64,000 nt of DNA from Streptomyces verrucosisporus (GCF_017114865.1 NZ_JADEYH010000019.1:1-64000); one strand, 5' to 3'; shown: positions 27,631 to 36,824, counted from the first letter of the stretch. Made by a program: numbers and translations. The notes: generated by a model not told the origin, from the letters alone.

Positions 27631-28776
27631 TCACACTTGCCGGATGACCAGTGTGCCACCCTGCCTACGGGCGGCCACCCGGCCGGGCAGGGTGATGGCC
27701 CGCTGGCCGTGCCACTCGGTGACCAGCCGGTCCACCTCCTCGATGTGGCGGGCGAACAGCGAACCCGCCGGGGAACCGGCCGCGACCGCCGCGCGGCGCA
27801 GCACGCGCCGGCGGACGGCGGGCGGCAGGGCGCCGAGCCGGGCGACATCGAGGGCGGACCCGGACTCCTCTGTGAGATCCGCGACATTCGCGGCATCGCC
27901 GTCCCGGCCGCCCCCTCCGGTCCGGGACGCCGGCCGGGGCGCCCGCCGGGACGGCGGAAGCTCCGCGCGGACCTCCCGTTCGGCCTCGCGGGCCCAGGCG
28001 TCGAGGGCGTCGGCGTCGTCCCGCGAGAGCTGCGCGGTGCGGGCCAGTGCCTCGACCACGCCCTTGCCGAGCGCCTTCTCCAGGGCCGGCAGCGCGTCGT
28101 GGCGCACCCGGGAGCGGGTGAACGCGGGATCGGTGTTGTGCGGGTCGTCCCAGACCGGCAGCGACTGCACCATGCACGCCTTGCGGGTGGTCTGCCGGTC
28201 CACGGTGAGGAACGGCCGCAGATAGCGGTGCCCAAGATCCCGGCGCCCGGCCGGCGAGCCGGACACGGCGGCCATACCGGACAGCGAGCGGGTGCCGGAG
28301 CCCCTGGCCAGGCCGAGGAGTACCGTCTCGGCCTGGTCGTCGCGGGTGTGCCCGAGGAGGACCGCGGCGGCGCCGAGGCGGTCGGCGGCCTCGTCGAGGG
28401 CGGTGTAGCGGGCGGTGCGGGCGGCGGCCTCGGGGCCGCCGTCACGGCCGACGGCCACGGTGAGGGCCTCGGCCGGTTCGAGGGAGAGCTCGGTGAGGCG
28501 GCAGACGACCTCCCGGGCCCGGTCGCCGGAGCCGGGCTGCAGGCCGTGGTCGACGGTGAGGCCCCCGGCCCGCAGGCCGAGGCGGGGGGCTTCGAAGGCG
28601 AGGGCGGAGGCGAGCGCCATCGAGTCGGCGCCACCGGAGCAGGCGACGAGCACGAGCGGAGGGCGCCGGTGCGGGGCAAAGGAGCCGGCCGGGGCGCCGG
28701 GGGCGTCCTGGAGTACGTCACGGAGTGTGCGGCGAACCGCCAGGCGTATCGCGGCGACCGCGGGGTGGGGACCCAT
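27631..28776 (-). CDS. tilS: tRNA(Ile)-lysidine synthetase TilS
   Basis: Modifies C34 of the CAU-anticodon isoleucine tRNA to lysidine, letting it read AUA. The 381-residue N-type ATP pyrophosphatase carries the PP-loop SGGADS at residues 47-52, TVDHGLQPGSGDRA and LGHTRDDQAETVLLGLARGSGTRSL. The C-terminal half is variable, with a Gly/Arg-rich insertion near residue 290, and ends LVIRQV. ATG 28776 has GAGGA about 10 bases upstream. Essential in most bacteria. Confidence 0.94.
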   Translation of the reverse strand: MGPHPAVAAIRLAVRRTLRDVLQDAPGAPAGSFAPHRRPPLVLVACSGGADSMALASALAFEAPRLGLRAGGLTVDHGLQPGSGDRAREVVCRLTELSLEPAEALTVAVGRDGGPEAAARTARYTALDEAADRLGAAAVLLGHTRDDQAETVLLGLARGSGTRSLSGMAAVSGSPAGRRDLGHRYLRPFLTVDRQTTRKACMVQSLPVWDDPHNTDPAFTRSRVRHDALPALEKALGKGVVEALARTAQLSRDDADALDAWAREAEREVRAELPPSRRAPRPASRTGGGGRDGDAANVADLTEESGSALDVARLGALPPAVRRRVLRRAAVAAGSPAGSLFARHIEEVDRLVTEWHGQRAITLPGRVAARRQGGTLVIRQV

Positions 28777-28931
28777 GTCCGTTCACTTCCTCGGGGAGTC
28801 GTGGTCGCGCAGTCGATGACTACGCTGAGTGCGTCGATGGTGACAGAGAAGTGCCGTGTCCCTGAGCATCGCACGCGCACCCGCCGCCCACGGTCCCTCG
28901 TAAGAGTGATTGTCCCGGCGTTCGGCGGTCA

Positions 28932-30068
28932 TCAGTCCGCTTTCCGGTGCACCCTCGCGATCCACTCCGCCGGCTCGGCGATCTCCGCCCTGGTGGGCAG
29001 CGTGTTGGGCGAGGTCCACACCCGGTTGAAGCCGTCCATCCCGACCTCCTCGACCACCGTCCGCACGAACCGCTCGCCGTCGCGGTACTGGCGCAGCTTG
29101 GCGTCGAGCCCCAGCAGCCTGCGCAGCGCCTGGTCGAGACGGCCCGCGCCGGCCGCGCGGCGCTTCTGGAACTTCTCCCGGATCTCGGCGACCGTCGGCA
29201 CCACCTGCGGGCCGACGCCGTCCATCACGTAGTCCGCGTGCCCCTCCAGCAGCGACATCACCGCGGTGATGCGGCCCAGGACCTCGCGCTGCGCCGGGGT
29301 CTGCACCAGCTCGACGAGGCTGTGCCCCCCGTCCGGCTCCCCGCCCTCGCCCGGCTCCGGGCGGCCGCTCCCGGCCAGCGACTGGAAGGCCTCGCGCAAC
29401 CGCTCCAGCAGCGCGGAGGGCTCCATGTCGGTCTCCCCCAGGAAGGCGTGGATCTCCCCCTCGATGTGGTCGCGCAGCCACGGCACGGCGGAGAACTGGG
29501 TGCGGTGCGTCTCCTCGTGCAGGCACACCCACAGCCGGAAGTCGTGCGGGTCGACGTCCAGCTCACGCTCGATGTGCACGATGTTCGGCGCGACCAGCAG
29601 CAGCCGCCCGCCGCCCTCCCCCGGGGCCCCCGGCAGGTCGCGGGTGGGCGGGGCGAAGGTCTCGTACTGGCCCAGGACGCGCGAGGCCATGAACGACAGC
29701 AGCATCCCGACCTCGACGCCGGTCACCTTGCCGCCGACCGCGCCGAGCACCGCGTTGCCGGGGCCGGCGCCGCGGCGCGCCCGCATCTTGTCCAGCAGCG
29801 GCGACAGCAGCTCGCGGAAGCCCGCCACGTTCGCCCGGATCCAGCCGGGCCGGTCCACGACGAGCACGGGGGTGTCCGCTGCGCCGTCGGGCGTCATCCG
29901 CGTGAAGCCGCGCACGTGCTCCTCGGCCGCCGCGGCGTGCCGCCGCAGCTCGGCGACGGCCTCCCGCGCCTCCTCGCGGCTCACTTCGGGCCCGGGCTTC
30001 ACGAGCCGGGTCGCGGTCGCCACCGCGAGATTCCAGTCGACCATCTCCACACCACCGAGGCTCGTCAT
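28932..30068 (-). CDS. Zinc-dependent metalloprotease, DUF2342 family
   Basis: A 378-residue protein of the DUF2342 putative hydrolase family seen next to tilS in many actinomycetes. The metal motif is LWVCLHEETHRTQF (HExxH), with an upstream LLLVAPNIVHIERELDVDP and a downstream EGHADYVMDGVG that likely provides the third ligand. ATG 30068 has GGTGAAG just upstream; the frame extends further but without support. It sits between dacB and tilS on the same strand. Substrate is unknown; some family members have been linked to F420-containing lineages by phylogeny only. Confidence 0.88.
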   Translation of the reverse strand: MTSLGGVEMVDWNLAVATATRLVKPGPEVSREEAREAVAELRRHAAAAEEHVRGFTRMTPDGAADTPVLVVDRPGWIRANVAGFRELLSPLLDKMRARRGAGPGNAVLGAVGGKVTGVEVGMLLSFMASRVLGQYETFAPPTRDLPGAPGEGGGRLLLVAPNIVHIERELDVDPHDFRLWVCLHEETHRTQFSAVPWLRDHIEGEIHAFLGETDMEPSALLERLREAFQSLAGSGRPEPGEGGEPDGGHSLVELVQTPAQREVLGRITAVMSLLEGHADYVMDGVGPQVVPTVAEIREKFQKRRAAGAGRLDQALRRLLGLDAKLRQYRDGERFVRTVVEEVGMDGFNRVWTSPNTLPTRAEIAEPAEWIARVHRKAD

Positions 30069-30204
30069 GACTTCACCGTACGTGCCGGTGCCCCCGAACG
30101 GGAGCGGACCGGTGCCCGGGCAGGGGTGCCCGCGCGGGCTGCCCGTCACTCCTGCCCGGGCGGCGGGCACCGGGCGGGGGTCATGACGGGACCGGGCGGG
30201 ATCC

Positions 30205-30259
30205 GAAGGGCCCCGGAAGGGCCCCGGAACGGCCCCGGAGCGGCCCCGGAGCGGACTCC
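30205..30259. repeat. 11-bp tandem repeat (4 clear copies plus a degenerate fifth)
   Basis: Units at 30205, 30216, 30227 and 30238 follow the pattern GARSGGCCCCG at exact 11-bp period, with a decayed fifth unit from 30249. The array fills the space downstream of dacB. Each unit contains GGCCCC, so transcripts could fold into alternative hairpins that might stop dacB transcription. Confidence 0.8.
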
Positions 30260-30286
30260 GGGCGGAGGAGCGGCCGGCCGGCCCGG

Positions 30287-31768
30287 TCAGCGGCAGCCGC
30301 AGTCGGCCAGGGCGGCGGCGAGTCGGTCCAGGGCCTCGTGGGCGCCGTAGCGGTCGGTGGTGCCCGACGCCGCGAACGCGAAGGCCAGGAGCCTGCCGTC
30401 GGCGTCCACGACCGTGCCCGCCAGGGTGTTGATCCCGGTCAGTGTGCCGGTCTTGGCACGGACCAGGCCCGCTCCGGTGCGGGTCGCCTCGTCGTCGTAG
30501 CGACCGCCGAGCGTGCCGCTGAAACGGGCCACGGGCAGCCCCGTCAGCGCGGACCGCAGTTCGGGGCGGGCGGGATCGGCGGCGAGGACCAGCAGCCGGG
30601 TCAGCAGGCCGGCCGAGACCCTGCCGGACCGGTCCAGCCCGCTGCCGTCGGCGAAGCGGGCGCCCTCAAGCGGCAGCGCCCTGCCGTACTCGGCGAGCTG
30701 CGCGCGCACCGCCCGTCCGGCGCCGGCGAAGCCGGCGGGCTCGCCGCGCGCGACGGCGGTCTGCCGAAAGAGGGCCTCGGCGATGTCGTTGTCGCTGTGG
30801 AGCATCATCCGCTCCACCAGTTCCGCCAGCGGCGCGGAGCGGTGGACGGCCAGCTCCTCGGCGCCCCGCGGCGCCTCGCGGGCGCGGCCGGGGTGCTCGG
30901 AGCCCTCGATTCCGATACCGCGCTCGCGCAGGCGGTCGGTGAAGATACCGGCGGCGTCCCGGGCCGGGTCGCCGGAGCGGGGGGCGGGCCCGCGGGTGCT
31001 GTCGTCGAGGCGGCCTTCGTTCACCATCAGCGCGACGACCGGCGCGATGTTCTCGTTCGGCCCGATCGGGTGGCGGACGGGCCCGGAGTAGAGCGAGACG
31101 TCGTAGGCCGGCTCGACCCGCCTCACACCGCGTTCTCCCAGCTCCCGGGCGGTGGCGTCGGCCAGCCGCCGCAGCGCGGCGGGGGTGACCGTGGGGTCGC
31201 CGCCGCCGATCAGGAAGACCCGCTCGCCGTCCGCGTCCCACACCACCCGGGTGGGGATGCGGTGGTCCGGGCCGAGGGCCGACAGGGCGGCGACCGCCGT
31301 GGCGATCTTCACGGTGGAGGCGGGCGCGACGGCACGGCCGGCCCTGGCGCCGTACAGCTCCCGCCCGGTGGCCACGTCCACCACCGAGGCGGTGCGGAGC
31401 GTGCCCAGGACGCCGTCCTCCAGCAGCGGCCGGAGCGTGTCGGCGAGCGCGGCGGGGTCGGGGGCGGGCGCCTCGCCCGGCTCCGGCGCGGCCTCGCCGG
31501 CGGCCTCCTCGCCCCGGCCGCCCCTGCCCTCCCGGCCCTCCCCGGCGGGGGCCGCGCCCAGGGCGGTGAGCACCTCGGCGGCGCTGGGCGCCGGGGCGGG
31601 GCCCGCCCCGGTGTGGTCCGTGCCACTGCCGCGGTCCCAGGAGGCGGCGCGGGCCCGCTCGGCCGTACGCTGGCCGGAGTCCCAGGGTCCGGCGACGGCC
31701 ACAGCCGTCACCGCGACCGCGAGTCCGGCGGCGGCGGAACCGGCCACCACCCGCCATGTGTCCCGCAC
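30287..31768 (-). CDS. dacB: D-alanyl-D-alanine carboxypeptidase/endopeptidase (PBP4/DacB type)
   Basis: Low-molecular-weight penicillin-binding protein of the S13 family, trimming or cleaving peptidoglycan cross-links outside the membrane. An N-terminal signal-anchor (VVAGSAAAGLAVAVTAVAVAG) is followed by a 100-residue Ala/Pro/Gly-rich linker, then the catalytic domain: SxxK as ASTVKIATAV, SxN in MLHSDNDIAEALF, and KTG in VRAKTGTLTGINTLAG. Start is uncertain: GTG 31768 has AAAGGGG upstream, while ATG 31798 or GTG 31813 in the same frame have no ribosome site. It is divergent from ppa. Confidence 0.92.
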   Translation of the reverse strand: MRDTWRVVAGSAAAGLAVAVTAVAVAGPWDSGQRTAERARAASWDRGSGTDHTGAGPAPAPSAAEVLTALGAAPAGEGREGRGGRGEEAAGEAAPEPGEAPAPDPAALADTLRPLLEDGVLGTLRTASVVDVATGRELYGARAGRAVAPASTVKIATAVAALSALGPDHRIPTRVVWDADGERVFLIGGGDPTVTPAALRRLADATARELGERGVRRVEPAYDVSLYSGPVRHPIGPNENIAPVVALMVNEGRLDDSTRGPAPRSGDPARDAAGIFTDRLRERGIGIEGSEHPGRAREAPRGAEELAVHRSAPLAELVERMMLHSDNDIAEALFRQTAVARGEPAGFAGAGRAVRAQLAEYGRALPLEGARFADGSGLDRSGRVSAGLLTRLLVLAADPARPELRSALTGLPVARFSGTLGGRYDDEATRTGAGLVRAKTGTLTGINTLAGTVVDADGRLLAFAFAASGTTDRYGAHEALDRLAAALADCGCR

Positions 31769-31890
31769 CTCGGACCAGCCCCTTTCGCGACCACACATCT
31801 GCGTGAGGGACACTTAACCACCACATCGCCGCTCTCCGGGGGAAGCCCCCGGGCCACTGACGAGTGCTGAAGCATACGGAGGAGTCTCCC

Positions 31891-32388
31891 TTGGAGTTCG
31901 ACGTCGTCATCGAGATCCCGAAGGGTTCGCGGAACAAGTACGAGGTGGACCACGAGACCGGTCGCATCCGGCTCGACCGGCACCTGTTCACCTCCACCGT
32001 GTACCCGGCCGACTACGGCTTCGTCGACAACACCCTGGGTGAGGACGGAGACCCGCTGGACGCGCTGGTGCTGCTGGAGGAGCCGACCTTCCCCGGCTGC
32101 ATCATCAAGTGCCGGGCGATCGGCATGTTCCGCATGACGGACGAGGCCGGCGGCGACGACAAGCTGCTGTGCGTGCCCGCGTCCGACCCGCGCATGGAGC
32201 ACCTGCGCGACATCCACCACGTGAGCGAGTTCGACCGGCTGGAGATCCAGCACTTCTTCGAGGTCTACAAGGACCTGGAGCCCGGCAAGTCGGTCGAGGG
32301 CGCGGACTGGGTCGGCCGTGCCGACGCCGAGGCCGAGGTCGAGGCATCGATCAAGCGCCTGGAGGCGTCGGGCGGCGGCCACCACTGA
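31891..32388 (+). CDS. ppa: Inorganic pyrophosphatase
   Basis: Family I soluble pyrophosphatase, hydrolysing pyrophosphate to phosphate and pulling biosynthetic reactions forward. In 165 residues it shows IEIPKGSRNKYEVDHETGRI, YPADYGFVDNTLGEDGDPLDALVLL (metal-binding Asp cluster) and DKLLCVPASDPR. The conserved start of the family, EFDVVIEIP, begins at a TTG (31891) preceded by GGAGGAG at 7 bases; the upstream in-frame ATG 31864 lacks a ribosome site. I therefore call a TTG start. A hairpin (31836-31852) lies in the leader. Confidence 0.95.
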   Translation: MEFDVVIEIPKGSRNKYEVDHETGRIRLDRHLFTSTVYPADYGFVDNTLGEDGDPLDALVLLEEPTFPGCIIKCRAIGMFRMTDEAGGDDKLLCVPASDPRMEHLRDIHHVSEFDRLEIQHFFEVYKDLEPGKSVEGADWVGRADAEAEVEASIKRLEASGGGHH

Positions 32389-32394
32389 GACCGC

Positions 32395-32476
32395 CGGGTC
32401 CGCCCCGGCGGACCCGTCCCGGCTCCCCGTGCCCCGGGGCGTATGCGGCCACCGCGCCGCGTACGCCCCGGGGCAC
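32395..32476. terminator. Two hairpins between convergent ppa and exporter genes
   Basis: The first is a 10-bp stem (32395-32404 with 32407-32416) 6 bases after the ppa stop. The second is a perfect 15-bp stem (32429-32443 with 32462-32476) around an 18-base loop. Placed between convergent genes, they can serve as bidirectional terminators. Confidence 0.8.
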
Positions 32477-32533
32477 GGCCCGTTTCCGGGACGTGCCCCG
32501 TCGTGTGGGCGTGCCCGTCCGCGGGGGCCGGGA

Positions 32534-34258
32534 TCAGAAGCCGCGGGTGCGCTTGGCCGCGCGCCGCCCCGGCAGCGGGGTCTCCTGGCCCGGCACCTTG
32601 ATGAACAGGCGGGCCAGCTCGTTCCCCAGGTTGACGCCGATCGCGATCGCCAGCGCCAGGGCGGCCGCCTTCGACAGGTTCGGCAGACCGTGGTCCAGGT
32701 CCCCCTGGGCGATGCCGATCAGCCCGAAGTAGATGGCGCTACCGGGCAGCAGCGGACCGATGGCCGCCGTGATGTACGGCAGCGCCGAGACGAACCGGTA
32801 GCGCGACATCAGCTGCCCGAAAAGGCCCACCAGGCCCGCCGCCGCCGCGGTCGCCGCGACGGGGTCGATCTCGCCGACGTCGGTCATCGCGCCGTACACC
32901 AGCCAGGCGACGCCGCCGTTGAGCGTGGCGAGCAGCACGGTGGAGCGCTCCTGCTGGAGGAGGACGCAGAAGGCCAGCGCCAGCAGCATCGCCGCCAGGA
33001 GCTGGATCAGCGGCCGGCTGCGGATGTCCAGACCCTCCGGGTCGAACTCGGCGCCCATCTCGGCGCCGATGTAGAGCACCAGCAGCACACCGCAGACGAT
33101 GCCGACGACCAGGTAGACGACCTCCAGCAGACGGGCCGAGGCCGTTATGTAGAAGCCGGTCAGCCCGTCGTGCACGGCGGCCACCAGCGCTCTACCGGGG
33201 ATCAGCGGGAACAGGCCGCCGGTGACGACCGCGGACGCCCTGATGACCAGGCCGAGATCCGCGGCGAACAGCTGGACCAGCACCCCCAGCACCGCGGGCG
33301 GCATGGCCGCCGCCACGAACTGGTAGAACTCCGGCAGCCCCCGCTGGGAGAAGAACCAGGCGAGCCGGTCGCCGAGCATCGCGCCGAGCGCGGCCAGGAA
33401 GAAGACCAGCCAGCCACCGCCCACCAGGGTGGACGCGGCGCCCGCCAGCAGACCGCTGGCGACGGTGAGCGCGCCCTTGGAGTACGGGTGGCGGTTGCGG
33501 CGGATCTCGGCGAGGCGGCCGTACGCCTCCTCCAGCGTCACGTCGCCGTCGGTGATGTCGGCCACCAGGCGGTAGACCGCCGACAGCCGGTTGTAGTCGG
33601 TGCCGCGGCGGCGGACCGTGCGGCTCAGCGAGACCGGGTCGTCCACCAGCGACGGCTGGTAGGTGATCGTCAGCAGGGTGAAGGTGACCGTCGGTTCGCA
33701 GCGGTCCAGTCCGTAGGCGTGGGCCACCCCGAACATCGCCGCCTCGACGTCCTCGGCGCCCTCGCCGCCCGCGAGCAGCAGCTCGCCGATGCGCAGGGTC
33801 AGGTCGAGCACACGGGGCGCCGACGGCCCGGTGTCCGCGTCGTCCTCGTCGGTGCGCCGGGGCCGTTCGGGTACCGGCCGCTCCCCCAGCGGCATCCGGA
33901 CCATGGTGCGCATCCGGTCCTGCCAGGGCGCGCCCGGCCGCACCAGGTTGTTGATCACCGGGATGCCCTCGGGCGGGGTGAAGGCGGATCCGGGCTCGAA
34001 GGCCGACGCCCTGCGCACGCCCTCGGGCACGGCGAACTCGGAGGTCGGGTGCTCGTCCTCCGGCGGGGGCGCGGGGGCCCTCAGCCCCTCGGGGACGGCG
34101 AACTCGGAGGTGGAATGCTCGTCCTCGGAGTACGGGGACGCCAGTGGTACGCCGGAGGGCGGGGCGAAGGCGCTGTGGGTCTCCTCCGGTGCGGACCTGC
34201 GGTCCTCCGGACGGCCGGTCTCGGTCACCGTGCTGTTCCTCGTGGTCTCCAGGGCCAA
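32534..34258 (-). CDS. Threonine/serine exporter (ThrE) family membrane protein
   Basis: A 574-residue ThrE-type protein with both family halves: a cytoplasmic/amphipathic N-terminal domain (RIGELLLAGGEGAEDVEAAMFGVAHAYGL ... TFTLLTITYQPS) and about ten membrane helices starting near residue 270 (SKGALTVASGLLAGAASTLVGGGW). In Corynebacterium this family exports threonine and serine. The first 130 residues are acidic and Pro-rich with a 22-residue direct repeat containing DEHxTSEFAVPEG. TTG 34258 has GAGGAG at 8 bases; GTG 34228 with GAGGA is an equally possible start. Transport substrate here is inferred from family only. Confidence 0.85.
   Translation of the reverse strand: MALETTRNSTVTETGRPEDRRSAPEETHSAFAPPSGVPLASPYSEDEHSTSEFAVPEGLRAPAPPPEDEHPTSEFAVPEGVRRASAFEPGSAFTPPEGIPVINNLVRPGAPWQDRMRTMVRMPLGERPVPERPRRTDEDDADTGPSAPRVLDLTLRIGELLLAGGEGAEDVEAAMFGVAHAYGLDRCEPTVTFTLLTITYQPSLVDDPVSLSRTVRRRGTDYNRLSAVYRLVADITDGDVTLEEAYGRLAEIRRNRHPYSKGALTVASGLLAGAASTLVGGGWLVFFLAALGAMLGDRLAWFFSQRGLPEFYQFVAAAMPPAVLGVLVQLFAADLGLVIRASAVVTGGLFPLIPGRALVAAVHDGLTGFYITASARLLEVVYLVVGIVCGVLLVLYIGAEMGAEFDPEGLDIRSRPLIQLLAAMLLALAFCVLLQQERSTVLLATLNGGVAWLVYGAMTDVGEIDPVAATAAAAGLVGLFGQLMSRYRFVSALPYITAAIGPLLPGSAIYFGLIGIAQGDLDHGLPNLSKAAALALAIAIGVNLGNELARLFIKVPGQETPLPGRRAAKRTRGF
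34021..34126. repeat. 40-bp direct repeat inside the exporter gene N-terminus
   Basis: Segments 34021-34060 and 34087-34126 are near-identical and 66 bp apart, in frame, giving two copies of a peptide with DEHxTSEFAVPEG. This is an internal duplication in the disordered N-terminal region. Confidence 0.8.
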
Positions 34259-34410
34259 GCTCGTCGCTCCTCACGCCTCCAGTCGTCTTCTCGCACGGAC
34301 GTCAGGCTTCCCGCTACGGACGGGATATGTCCGTTCCTCCTCAGCGAGGATACGGCCGGTCACCCATCCGGAAGGGGGCGTGAAGGTGGCCGTCGGGTGT
34401 GAGATGCGTT

Positions 34411-34435
34411 GCAGGCGCCGGAGCGCGGCGCCTGC
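34411..34435 (-). terminator. Hairpin after the padR gene
   Basis: GCAGGCGCC (34411-34419) pairs with GGCGCCTGC (34427-34435), 9 bp with a 7-base loop, 6 bases beyond the PadR stop on the minus strand. Confidence 0.7.
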
Positions 34436-34441
34436 GCCGCG

Positions 34442-35119
34442 TCAGCCGCGTGGGCGGTCGTGCGGACGCTCCGCGCAGGGGTTCTCCACGCCCTCGGGCA
34501 GCACCTCCAACGACCGCTCGCCCTCGCCCTCCATCACGTACGCCCCCTTCTCCAGACGCTCGATCAGGCCCCGGGTCCACTCCGCGCCACTGGTGGCGTT
34601 GTGCACCCACAGCCTCATGACCTCGCCGATGTGGCCCCACTCCTCCGGGGCGCCCGGGGGCGTCCACTCCCGGGCGACCTCGGCGCTCCACTCCTCCAGG
34701 GCCGCCACACGCCGCCCGAGCAGTTCGATCGCCTCCCGGCGCGGCAGGTCGACGATGAAGCCGACCCCGGCCGTGAGCACGTCCGGCTTCTCGTCGTGCG
34801 CCGTGAGCGACCGGCGCAGCAGCCCCTGGTACTCCGCCTCGCCGGCGGCGGTCAGCTCGTACTCGGTGCGCGGCGGGCCGCCGGCCGTGCTCGGCTCGGT
34901 GTCGTGGGCGGTCAGCAGGCCCTGCTTCGCCATCTGCTTGAGCGCGTGGTAGATCGAACCCGGCTTGGCGCTGGACCACTGGTGCGCGCCCCAGAACTCC
35001 AGGTCGTTGCGGACCTGGTAGCCGTGCGCGCGCCCGTGCTGGCGGACAGCGCCCAGCACCAGCAACCGGATCGCCGACACCACCGACACCACCGTCCCCT
35101 CACCGACCCACCGGCTCAC
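34442..35119 (-). CDS. PadR-family transcriptional regulator
   Basis: A 225-residue PadR regulator. The N-terminal winged helix has the family pattern IRLLVLGAVRQHGRAHGYQV, SSAKPGSIYHALKQMAKQGLL and the wing RTEYELTAAGEAEY. The C-terminal helical part is of the longer Vir-like type (EEWSAEVAREW). GTG 35119 follows GGGAGGACCG at good spacing. It is the leading gene of a short minus-strand group with the hairpin behind it. The DinB-family gene 64 bp upstream faces the same way; a regulatory link is possible but not shown. Confidence 0.88.
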   Translation of the reverse strand: MSRWVGEGTVVSVVSAIRLLVLGAVRQHGRAHGYQVRNDLEFWGAHQWSSAKPGSIYHALKQMAKQGLLTAHDTEPSTAGGPPRTEYELTAAGEAEYQGLLRRSLTAHDEKPDVLTAGVGFIVDLPRREAIELLGRRVAALEEWSAEVAREWTPPGAPEEWGHIGEVMRLWVHNATSGAEWTRGLIERLEKGAYVMEGEGERSLEVLPEGVENPCAERPHDRPRG

Positions 35120-35183
35120 CGGTCCTCCCGGCGCCCGCCGGCGACCAGCGTAGACGGGCGGCGGCGGGCGCCGGCGCGGGAGG

Positions 35184-35747
35184 TCACCGGAAGGACGACC
35201 AGTCCGGCTCCGGCAGCGCGCCCGTGGCGAAGACCAGGTCGAAGGCGCCCTTGCCGTCGATCGTCTCGCGGATGATGTCTGCGTGCCCGGCGTGCCGGGC
35301 GGTCTCCTCGATCTGGTGGAGCAGGCCCCAGCGCCAGGAGCGGGGCCCGCCCTCGTCCCAGGGCATCTTGGGGGCCTCGAAGGTGTCGTCGAGTGAGGGC
35401 AGGGCCCGGACCGTCTCCTCGGTCTCGCGCGCCACCCGCTCGTAGAGGTCCAGCAGTTCCTCGACCGTCTCGTCGTCCCTGACGGCCAGGCTGTCCTCCC
35501 ACCCCTTCACCCTGGTCTCGAAGTCGAAGGGCTCGCCGCGCATCGTCGCCAGCGCGCCCCGCTCGCCCACCGCGACGTGCTTGAGGATGCCGGCCAGGGA
35601 GAAGGCGCTGACGGTCGGCCTGCTTCGCGCCTGCTCGTCGGTGAGGCCGTGGAGAGCCCGGCGGATGCCGCCGCGCTGGGCTTCCAGGTAGTCGAGCAGG
35701 GCTCCGCGCTCGTCGCCGCGGTTCTCGGAAGCGACAGGAACGGGCAT
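35184..35747 (-). CDS. DinB-superfamily protein (DUF664-like)
   Basis: A 187-residue four-helix-bundle protein of the DUF664/DinB_2 group, many of which are thiol-dependent (mycothiol) enzymes. Candidate metal histidines occur in GILKHVAVGERG and LLHQIEETARHAGHADIIRE, the latter being the hallmark of the group. ATG 35747 has GAGGAG 7 bases upstream; an earlier GTG at 35762 overlaps that ribosome site and is unlikely. Mycothiol is made in actinomycetes, so a mycothiol transferase role is plausible but unproven. Confidence 0.82.
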   Translation of the reverse strand: MPVPVASENRGDERGALLDYLEAQRGGIRRALHGLTDEQARSRPTVSAFSLAGILKHVAVGERGALATMRGEPFDFETRVKGWEDSLAVRDDETVEELLDLYERVARETEETVRALPSLDDTFEAPKMPWDEGGPRSWRWGLLHQIEETARHAGHADIIRETIDGKGAFDLVFATGALPEPDWSSFR

Positions 35748-35942
35748 GGGGGGTCTCCTCACAACGTCGGTCGGTAGTCGGGCCGTCCTTCCGGCCCCTT
35801 CACCGATAACGACGCTATGAGGTCTTGGGGACGGCTTCTGTCCTCAATGCCCTCCCGGCGCGTCAGCCGGCCGGATTTCCCTCCCGGCCCCGGCGGCGCC
35901 CCCGCGCGCCCCGGCCGGGACGCCGTCCGCCGGCCGGACCGG

Positions 35943-36824
35943 TCAGATCTGCCCGCGGACCTCGTGGAGGAGCGCACGGGTCTCCTCCGGGCCGAGACTG
36001 TCCCGCAGGAGGCGGTCGAGGACGTCCTCGTACTGCGCGACCTCCTCCGGCTTGTCGACGTAGAGGGCGCTGGTGAGGTGCTCCAGGTAGACGATGTCGG
36101 AGATCTCCGACTCGGGGAAGCGCAGCAGCGTGAACGCCCCGCTCTCGGCCGGGTGCCCGCCGGTGTCGAACGGCATCACCTGGAGCGTGACGTGGGGCAG
36201 TTCGCAGAGCTCCGCCAGATGCCGCAGCTGGGCGTCCATCACCTCGCGGCCGCCGTAGGGACGGCGCAGCGCGGCCTCGTCCAGCACGCAGCGGAACTCC
36301 GGGGCCTGCTCGGACAGCAGCAGCTTCTGGCGCTCCAGGCGCAGGGCGACGCGGCGGTCGACCTCCTCCGGCGACAGCCCCGACCGGTGGCCGCTGGTGA
36401 CGACCGCCCGCGCGTAGTCCTCCGTCTGGAGCAGCCCGGAGACGAACTGCACCTCGTAGACGCCGATGTGCGAGGCCGCGCCCTCCAGGCCGACGTACGT
36501 CTGGAACCAGTTCGGCAGCACGTCGCTGTAGTTGTGCCACCAGCCCGCGACGCTGGACTCACGGGCGAGGCTCAGCAGCGGCTCGCGCTCCGCCTCGTCG
36601 GTGATGCCGTACAGCGTGAGCAGATCCGCCACGTCCCGCGCCTTGAAGCTCACACGCCCCAACTCCATGCGGCTGATCTTCGATTCGGAGGCCCGGATGG
36701 AATATCCGGCCGCCTCCCGGGTGACCCCGCGGGACTCGCGGAGCCGCCGCAGCTGGGAACCGAGCAGGATGCGGCGCACCATGGAACCACTCGACCCGTT
36801 GGCCCCGTTCACTCCGTTTTTCAC
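35943..36824 (-). CDS. XRE-family DNA-binding protein with DUF5753 (WhiJ-like)
   Basis: A 293-residue regulator. Residues about 17-75 form an XRE helix-turn-helix (LGSQLRRLRESRGVTREAAGYSIRASESKISRMELGR), and the rest is the DUF5753 ligand/partner domain (LPNWFQTYVGLEGAASHIGVYEVQFVSGLLQTEDYARAV). Such proteins (WhiJ, AbaA-like) act in Streptomyces development with a DUF397 partner and an ATPase, both present next door. GTG 36824 has AGGAG 9 bases upstream. Its promoter region shares a CACGTG palindrome with the DUF397 gene. Confidence 0.92.
   Translation of the reverse strand: MKNGVNGANGSSGSMVRRILLGSQLRRLRESRGVTREAAGYSIRASESKISRMELGRVSFKARDVADLLTLYGITDEAEREPLLSLARESSVAGWWHNYSDVLPNWFQTYVGLEGAASHIGVYEVQFVSGLLQTEDYARAVVTSGHRSGLSPEEVDRRVALRLERQKLLLSEQAPEFRCVLDEAALRRPYGGREVMDAQLRHLAELCELPHVTLQVMPFDTGGHPAESGAFTLLRFPESEISDIVYLEHLTSALYVDKPEEVAQYEDVLDRLLRDSLGPEETRALLHEVRGQI

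Noticed and set aside
30205..30259. CRISPR-like array
   Set aside because: Units are contiguous 11-mers with no spacers and no cas genes; it is a simple tandem repeat. The same holds for the arrays at 7245, 18928, 21297 and 46355.
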